Positions 6,757-10,648 of a DNA stretch of 10,648 nt are shown one piece after another. Within the stretch, counting starts at the first letter, position 1. Every line of letters starts with the position of its first letter. Made by a program: the position numbers and the translations under genes. Source of the DNA: Sphaerochaeta sp. (GTDB lineage: Bacteria > Spirochaetota > Spirochaetia > Sphaerochaetales > Sphaerochaetaceae); contig DMAO01000049.1 in assembly GCA_003446545.1 (NCBI GenBank), positions 1 to 10,648 on the forward strand, written 5' to 3'. The notes under the pieces are model-generated. The model saw only the letters and a list, made by a program, of their open reading frames with translations, did not search any database and was not told the origin of the DNA.

Positions 6757-7509
6757 TCAGAACAGGGAGAAAGTCGAGGTGATAACCTTCAGCAGCAAGA
6801 GGGCCAGGACAAGGAGCATGACCGGCCTGATGACCTTTACCCCGCCTCGTATGGCCAGACCGCTGCCTATATAGCCGCCAATGATCGCACTGAGAGCACA
6901 GGGTATGGCGATGGCATAGTCTATGCTGCCAAAACGTATGAAGGTTGCCAAGGCCGCCACATTGGAGGCTAGGTTGACCACCTTCGCTGTCCCGCAGGCC
7001 CTGAGCAGGTCCAGCCCAAGGACAGAGGTGAAGATGATGGTAAGAAACATCCCGGTTCCGGGTCCGAAGAACCCGTCATAGGCACCCAGAAGGAGCCCTG
7101 CTACCGCTGACAGGGGGACCGAATACTTGGTAGGCATTGGTTTTGCTTGGCCAAAGTCAGGCTTGATCATAATGAAGACGGCAATGGCAGGGACCAGAAC
7201 TATCAACAGGTAGTGCAGGTACGCATCGGCAAAGCGGGTGGCAAGATAGGATCCGAACGAGGATCCAGCCAAGGAAAAGAGGATGGCAAGGGTGCCGACC
7301 TTCCAGTTGACCTGGGCTTTGCGTATATAGCGGTAACAGGCAATGGTGGTACCACTCGCAGCAGCGAACTTGTTGTTGCCCAAGGCTACTTGGGGAGGAA
7401 GCCCTACCGCCACATAGGCCGTGAGGGTAATGAGACCGCCACCACCTGCTATGGCATCGATGATGGCTCCGATGGCTATGATGGGGCAGAGGATGAAGAG
7501 GATGCTCAT
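6757..7509 (-). CDS. TauE/SafE-family membrane permease (UPF0721-type)
   Basis: This is a 250-residue, strongly hydrophobic inner-membrane protein with about seven to eight predicted membrane segments. The glycine-rich DAIAGGGGLITLTA (18-31) followed by ALGNNKFAAASGT (42-54) is typical of the TauE/SafE (formerly DUF81) family and its YfcA branch. A second, similar half begins at DGFFGPGTGMFL (145-156) and AKVVNLASNVAAL (175-187), showing the internal duplication of this family. Members are proposed exporters of sulfite, sulfoacetate or other small organic anions; the substrate here cannot be read from sequence. The ATG overlaps the xerD stop by one base, with GAGGAA eight bases upstream, so it is probably translated together with xerD. 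A transporter is an unexpected member of a division/DNA-processing operon. The family call is firm and the function is open. Confidence 0.88.
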   Translation of the reverse strand: MSILFILCPIIAIGAIIDAIAGGGGLITLTAYVAVGLPPQVALGNNKFAAASGTTIACYRYIRKAQVNWKVGTLAILFSLAGSSFGSYLATRFADAYLHYLLIVLVPAIAVFIMIKPDFGQAKPMPTKYSVPLSAVAGLLLGAYDGFFGPGTGMFLTIIFTSVLGLDLLRACGTAKVVNLASNVAALATFIRFGSIDYAIAIPCALSAIIGGYIGSGLAIRGGVKVIRPVMLLVLALLLLKVITSTFSLF

Positions 7510-8405
7510 CAGGTCTGTTCCTCGTCCAGGGTGTGGTAGACGTCATAGGACCTCTTGAGGCCACTGGTCTCTATGTGGGTGTATATCTGGGTTGTCTGGA
7601 TATCGCTATGGCCAAGCAAGGCCTGCACACTGCGAAGGTCAGCCCCCCCTGCAAGCAGGTGGGTTGCAAAGCTGTGGCGCAGGGTATGCACCTTGCCTTC
7701 AAGGCCCAGAGGCTTGGCATACTGCCCGAATCGCTTGAAGACTGCCTGGCGAGTAAGCTTCTTGCCCCGCCTTCCCACAAAGAGAGTCTGCTCGGTAGCC
7801 CTGGCCTTCACCAAGGCAGGTCTCACTTCAGCCAGATAGAGCCCTAGTGCGGTAGAGGCCACCTCCCCTACGGGAACGAGGCGCATCTTGTTGCGCTTGC
7901 CCAGCACCCTGAGATTTCCCTTGGTGTAGTCCCCCACCTTGAGGTCACAGGCCTCACTGATACGAAGGCCACAGGAGTAAATCAGTTCAAAGATAGTGCG
8001 GTCCCGCTTCCCTAGGAGGGTATCAGTCCCGATTGATTCGAGAAGCAGGTCGACCTCCTCGACGGTGAAGTAGGTGGGGGCATCACTGGGCCTTCGGGCG
8101 GCACTGAGCTGTTCAAGGGGATTGTCCTCGCGAATCTTCTGCTTTTGCAGGTAGACAAAAAAGGAACGCAAGGCAGAGAGGTTCCTCGCCACCGTACGCT
8201 CAGTGTTCCCTCTTTGTTTTGCCAAGACGACCAGGTAGTGCTCAATCGCTGATGGTTGTATGGTTTCAATGGCCTCTGTGATACCTGCAAAAAAGAAGCC
8301 GACCTGCCTGGCATACACTTCAATGGTAGCCTTGCTCAAACGTCGCTCCAAGAGTAGGTAATCGAGGTACTCCTCAAGCAACGCCTGGTCGGTTTCCTTG
8401 GACAT
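7509..8405 (-). CDS. xerD: Tyrosine recombinase, XerD-like
   Basis: This is the second Xer-type recombinase of the operon, 298 residues long. It has an N-terminal core-binding domain (about 5-92, with EEYLDYLLLERRLSKATIEVY) and a catalytic domain. Arg148 (CGLRISE), Lys170, His240, Arg243 (HTLRHSFATHLL), His266 (LLGHSDIQ) and Tyr275 (TTQIYTH) complete the active site. The GGADLRSVQALLGHSD stretch is closer to XerD than to XerC. Together with the recombinase at 4932-5834 it could form the heterotetramer that acts at dif under FtsK control. It starts two bases after the ftsZ stop. The only ribosome-site candidate is a weak GAAGAG eight bases upstream, so coupling to ftsZ translation is likely. 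Both proteins are standard Xer size and lack phage-integrase arm-binding domains. C/D assignment is tentative. Confidence 0.92.
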   Translation of the reverse strand: MSKETDQALLEEYLDYLLLERRLSKATIEVYARQVGFFFAGITEAIETIQPSAIEHYLVVLAKQRGNTERTVARNLSALRSFFVYLQKQKIREDNPLEQLSAARRPSDAPTYFTVEEVDLLLESIGTDTLLGKRDRTIFELIYSCGLRISEACDLKVGDYTKGNLRVLGKRNKMRLVPVGEVASTALGLYLAEVRPALVKARATEQTLFVGRRGKKLTRQAVFKRFGQYAKPLGLEGKVHTLRHSFATHLLAGGADLRSVQALLGHSDIQTTQIYTHIETSGLKRSYDVYHTLDEEQT

Positions 8406-8407
8406 CC

Positions 8408-9640
8408 TTATTTCTCTTCAGATTTTCTGGAATAGCGCAGCACTGCTGGGATTGAGTAGTCATCGTCCTTGCCTTCGGGCACCTTCTTGATCTGCTTCTG
8501 AAGGTCCTGCCAGCGATTCACCTGTATGGATCCTGCATCGCTCTCTTCCTTGTGGGCTCCCGCAATCGCCCCTTCGTCCTTCTCCTCACTCTTTGCAGTT
8601 GAGGCATACCGACGCTTAATCAGGTCCATATCGGAAATTTCACTTCCATTGACCTCAGGTTTGCGTTCAAAGCCCGTAGCTACGACAGTAACCTTGATAC
8701 GGTCGCCCAGCTCTGGATTGAAGGCCTGACCTGCAATGATCAGGGCATCCTCTGCACACTTCTCGGTGATGATCTCAACGACATCCTGATACTCCTGCAA
8801 GGTGAGGGTGTCACTTCCTGAGAGATTAACCAAAACGCTCTTTGCTCCCTCTATGGAGGCATTTTCCAGAAGGGGGTTGCTCACTGCCTGCCTGGCAGCA
8901 TCGACGGCCCTGTTGGAACCTTCCCCAAAGCCGATGCCCATAAGGGCATCACCCTTGCCTTTCATGACGGTTCGCACATCGGCAAAGTCGATGTTTATCT
9001 CACCGGGTTCGGTGATAAGTTCACTGATGCCCTGTACTCCCATATAGAGCACCTCGTCAGCCATGAGGAAGGCCTGCTTGATCGGAGTGTTGTTCTCCAC
9101 CACGCTCAGAAGGTACTGGTTTGGAATGATGATCAGCGTATCAACCTGCTTGCGCAGTTTCTCGATGCCGGCCTGGGCCAGGAGGAGCTTCTTCTTTCCT
9201 TCAAAGGCAAACGGGGTGGTGACCACCGCTACGGTCAGGGCATTACAGCTTTTTGCTATTTCAGCGACGATGGCGGCAGCTCCCGTACCGGTTCCACCTC
9301 CCATGCCAGCTGTAATGAAGACCATGTCAGCATCCTCCATCTCACGACGGATATCTTCCTTGCTCTCCTGGGCAGCCTTCTCCCCAACCTCCGGGATACC
9401 CCCAGCGCCCAGGCCGCCGGTAAGTTCCTTACCGATGGGGATCCTCACCTGAGCATTGGAGCGCTGCAAAGCCTGCATATCAGTATTCATCGCAATAAAG
9501 TGCACTTTTTTAAGGCCGCTGGCAATCATGCGGTTGACCGCATTGCCCCCAGCACCACCGACCCCGATGACTTTGATTACCGTAGCAGTGGCCTGCTCAT
9601 CATGTACCATGTCTTCCACTTCAAACATTCCGAAATCCAT
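8408..9640 (-). CDS. ftsZ: FtsZ, tubulin-like cell division GTPase
   Basis: FtsZ polymerises with GTP into the mid-cell ring that recruits the division machinery. From the start chosen here (410 residues), the GTPase domain begins at [18 protein letters not shown] (21-38). It holds the tubulin signature GGGTGTG (114-120), and the T7 loop [11 protein letters not shown] (216-226) keeps its catalytic Asp residues. The polymerisation domain ends near 325. A charged linker (about 330-392) leads to a C-terminal peptide, [11 protein letters not shown] (396-406), resembling the IPAFLR motif that binds FtsA. I chose the ATG at 9640 because AAAGGA lies six bases upstream. The frame also opens at an ATG at 9670 that abuts the ftsA stop and has no Shine-Dalgarno, giving ten extra residues (420 in all). 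The FtsZ identity is beyond doubt; only the start is uncertain. Confidence 0.96.
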   Translation of the reverse strand: MDFGMFEVEDMVHDEQATATVIKVIGVGGAGGNAVNRMIASGLKKVHFIAMNTDMQALQRSNAQVRIPIGKELTGGLGAGGIPEVGEKAAQESKEDIRREMEDADMVFITAGMGGGTGTGAAAIVAEIAKSCNALTVAVVTTPFAFEGKKKLLLAQAGIEKLRKQVDTLIIIPNQYLLSVVENNTPIKQAFLMADEVLYMGVQGISELITEPGEINIDFADVRTVMKGKGDALMGIGFGEGSNRAVDAARQAVSNPLLENASIEGAKSVLVNLSGSDTLTLQEYQDVVEIITEKCAEDALIIAGQAFNPELGDRIKVTVVATGFERKPEVNGSEISDMDLIKRRYASTAKSEEKDEGAIAGAHKEESDAGSIQVNRWQDLQKQIKKVPEGKDDDYSIPAVLRYSRKSEEK

Positions 9641-9646
9641 ATCTAA

Positions 9647-9652
9647 TCCTTT
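9647..9652 (-). promoter_or_regulatory. Shine-Dalgarno favouring the internal ftsZ start
   Basis: AAAGGA on the minus strand lies six bases upstream of the ATG at 9640-9638. The earlier in-frame ATG at 9670-9668 directly touches the ftsA stop and has no purine-rich site before it, so it would depend on coupling with ftsA. Confidence 0.6.
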
Positions 9653-9670
9653 GCCACCAGGCTCGTTCAT

Positions 9671-10648
9671 CTAAAACAACGTTCTGAAGAAACTCTTGAC
9701 CCTCGAGGCCGCCCCACTCTCTTTGTGCCGTTGCCTAGGCTTGTGCGACCTAGCCTTGGGAGCTGTCTCCTTGACCTTCTTCGCTTCACTCTTGAGTAGG
9801 CCCAATACAGTCGTATACATCGGGCTTATGTAGGAACGATCGAGGCCGCCTATGGCCTCTGGGAAACCAAGACGGGCAGGAAGTCGGAATATCTCACTGG
9901 CAAGCTCGGTCACCCCACTGAGCAGGGCACCTCCGCCAACGAGAACCACGCCGCCTCCGAAGCCGCCCTGGACATTTGCCTTCTCCAGATCGTTCTGCAA
10001 CCGGGAGAATATTTCAGCCATGCGTGGCTCAATGACCTTGCTCAGTTCCTTCTTAGGCATCCTAATGGCAGGAAGGCCCCCCACCTGAGGGATGACCACC
10101 ATATCCTCACTCGAAACTGAAGGCACATAGCTGTGCCCAAACTCGCACTTGATCTGTTCCGCCACTGCACGGGTCTTGTTCAATATGTAGGCAATGTCAC
10201 CTGTAACGGCCTCTCCCCCCAGGTTAACCCCTCCGGTATACACCGGCGAGCCCTTGGAGTAGGCGATGATGTCAGTCATACCACTTCCTATGTTGATGAG
10301 GATGGTTCCCATCTCCTTCTCTTCGGAGCTGAGAACCACCTCAGAGTCTGCCAGGCTCTGCAGGACCAGGCGTTGGACACCCAACCCCGATCGCTGTATG
10401 CACTTGCGCTCGTTCTGGCAGATGGCCGAGGAAGCGGTGACTATGAGCACCCTGCTCTCCAAGCGGTGACCAAGCATGTCGATGGGATCCTTGATGCCCA
10501 CCTGCGAGTCAATCTGAAAATCCTGGACCAAGGTGTGGAGAATCTCCCTGTCCTGAGGCAGTTCAAAAGCCCGTGCAACCTCGAGTGAGCGGAAAATGTC
10601 CTCCCGCTTGATTTCCTGGTCCTTGCTGTTGATGCCAACCACCCCGGT
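9671..10648 (-). CDS. ftsA: FtsA, actin-like cell division protein (5' end beyond window)
   Basis: FtsA is an actin-fold ATPase that anchors FtsZ filaments to the membrane. About 325 residues are visible. The reading frame continues past the right edge, so the internal GTG near 10642 is not the start. Visible parts are the GVVGINSKD stretch, the 1C subdomain (EDIFRSLEVARAFELPQD through IKDPIDMLG), the second phosphate region INIGSGMTDIIAYSKG, and the adenosine region VVLVGGGALLSGVTELA. A basic linker (SHKPRQRHKES) leads to the C-terminal amphipathic helix SRVKSFFRTLF, the expected membrane-targeting tail. The phosphate-2 motif reads NIGSGMTD where DIGGGT(T/M)D is common, so an Asp is Asn and a Gly is Ser; this motif varies among FtsA proteins. 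The gene ends with TAG just before ftsZ, the classic ftsA-ftsZ pairing. Confidence 0.95.
   Translation of the reverse strand, partial: TGVVGINSKDQEIKREDIFRSLEVARAFELPQDREILHTLVQDFQIDSQVGIKDPIDMLGHRLESRVLIVTASSAICQNERKCIQRSGLGVQRLVLQSLADSEVVLSSEEKEMGTILINIGSGMTDIIAYSKGSPVYTGGVNLGGEAVTGDIAYILNKTRAVAEQIKCEFGHSYVPSVSSEDMVVIPQVGGLPAIRMPKKELSKVIEPRMAEIFSRLQNDLEKANVQGGFGGGVVLVGGGALLSGVTELASEIFRLPARLGFPEAIGGLDRSYISPMYTTVLGLLKSEAKKVKETAPKARSHKPRQRHKESGAASRVKSFFRTLF

Noticed and set aside
5002..7592. An identical 17-bp stretch in both Xer genes (5002-5018 and 7576-7592)
   Set aside because: It encodes the conserved catalytic TTQIYTH motif in both paralogues, so shared ancestry and codon choice explain it without a repeat or recombination site.
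4932..8405. Two tyrosine recombinases bracketing tauE and dprA as a mobile element or integron
   Set aside because: Both are standard Xer size with conserved gene-order partners (ftsZ, hslV). No attachment sites, inverted repeats or cargo boundaries are seen.
1..10648. CRISPR arrays, tRNA or rRNA genes, toxin-antitoxin pairs, IS elements
   Set aside because: Reading both strands showed no spaced direct repeats, no cloverleaf signals, no transposase motifs and no small gene pairs outside the genes listed.

Overview
The window reads as a chromosomal segment of a spirochaete, most likely a treponemal or Sphaerochaeta-like lineage. This rests on gene order and protein style, not on a database search. 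A block of the form ftsA-ftsZ-dprA-(xer)-hslV-hslU leading into the flagellar flgB operon is, from memory, the arrangement of Borrelia and, in part, Treponema. The same backbone is visible here, but no flgB follows hslU.

Layout. Nine genes run leftward on the minus strand from the right edge: ftsA (5' end outside the window), ftsZ, a XerD-like recombinase, a TauE/SafE-type membrane protein, dprA, a XerC/CodV-like recombinase, hslV, hslU and an flhF-type GTPase. Spacing is very tight: three overlaps, gaps of 2 to 12 nt at three junctions, and about 30 nt at two. This looks like one transcription unit with much translational coupling. On the left, a class B penicillin-binding protein (FtsI/PBP2 type) runs rightward and converges on flhF. 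At the extreme left, the first 18 codons of a divergent leftward gene are probably present. The 41-bp gap between these two divergent starts seems to hold overlapping promoters. No stretch over 100 bp lacks a gene, and I see no tRNA, rRNA, IS element or CRISPR array.

How the genes fit together. FtsA and FtsZ build the division ring, and the PBP would cross-link septal peptidoglycan. Two Xer recombinases could form the XerC/XerD pair that resolves chromosome dimers at division. DprA handles incoming single-stranded DNA. HslVU is an ATP-dependent protease. FlhF normally places flagella at the pole.

Most interesting points: flhF sits directly behind hslU, which could be the scar of an almost complete flagellar-operon deletion. 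The PBP probably has a near-leaderless mRNA from a promoter that overlaps a divergent one. DprA has lost parts of its usual nucleotide-binding motifs. HslV has a six-residue extension before the catalytic Thr-Thr pair. A TauE-type permease is wedged into the division/DNA-processing block. I see no wholly new defence or mobile system here.
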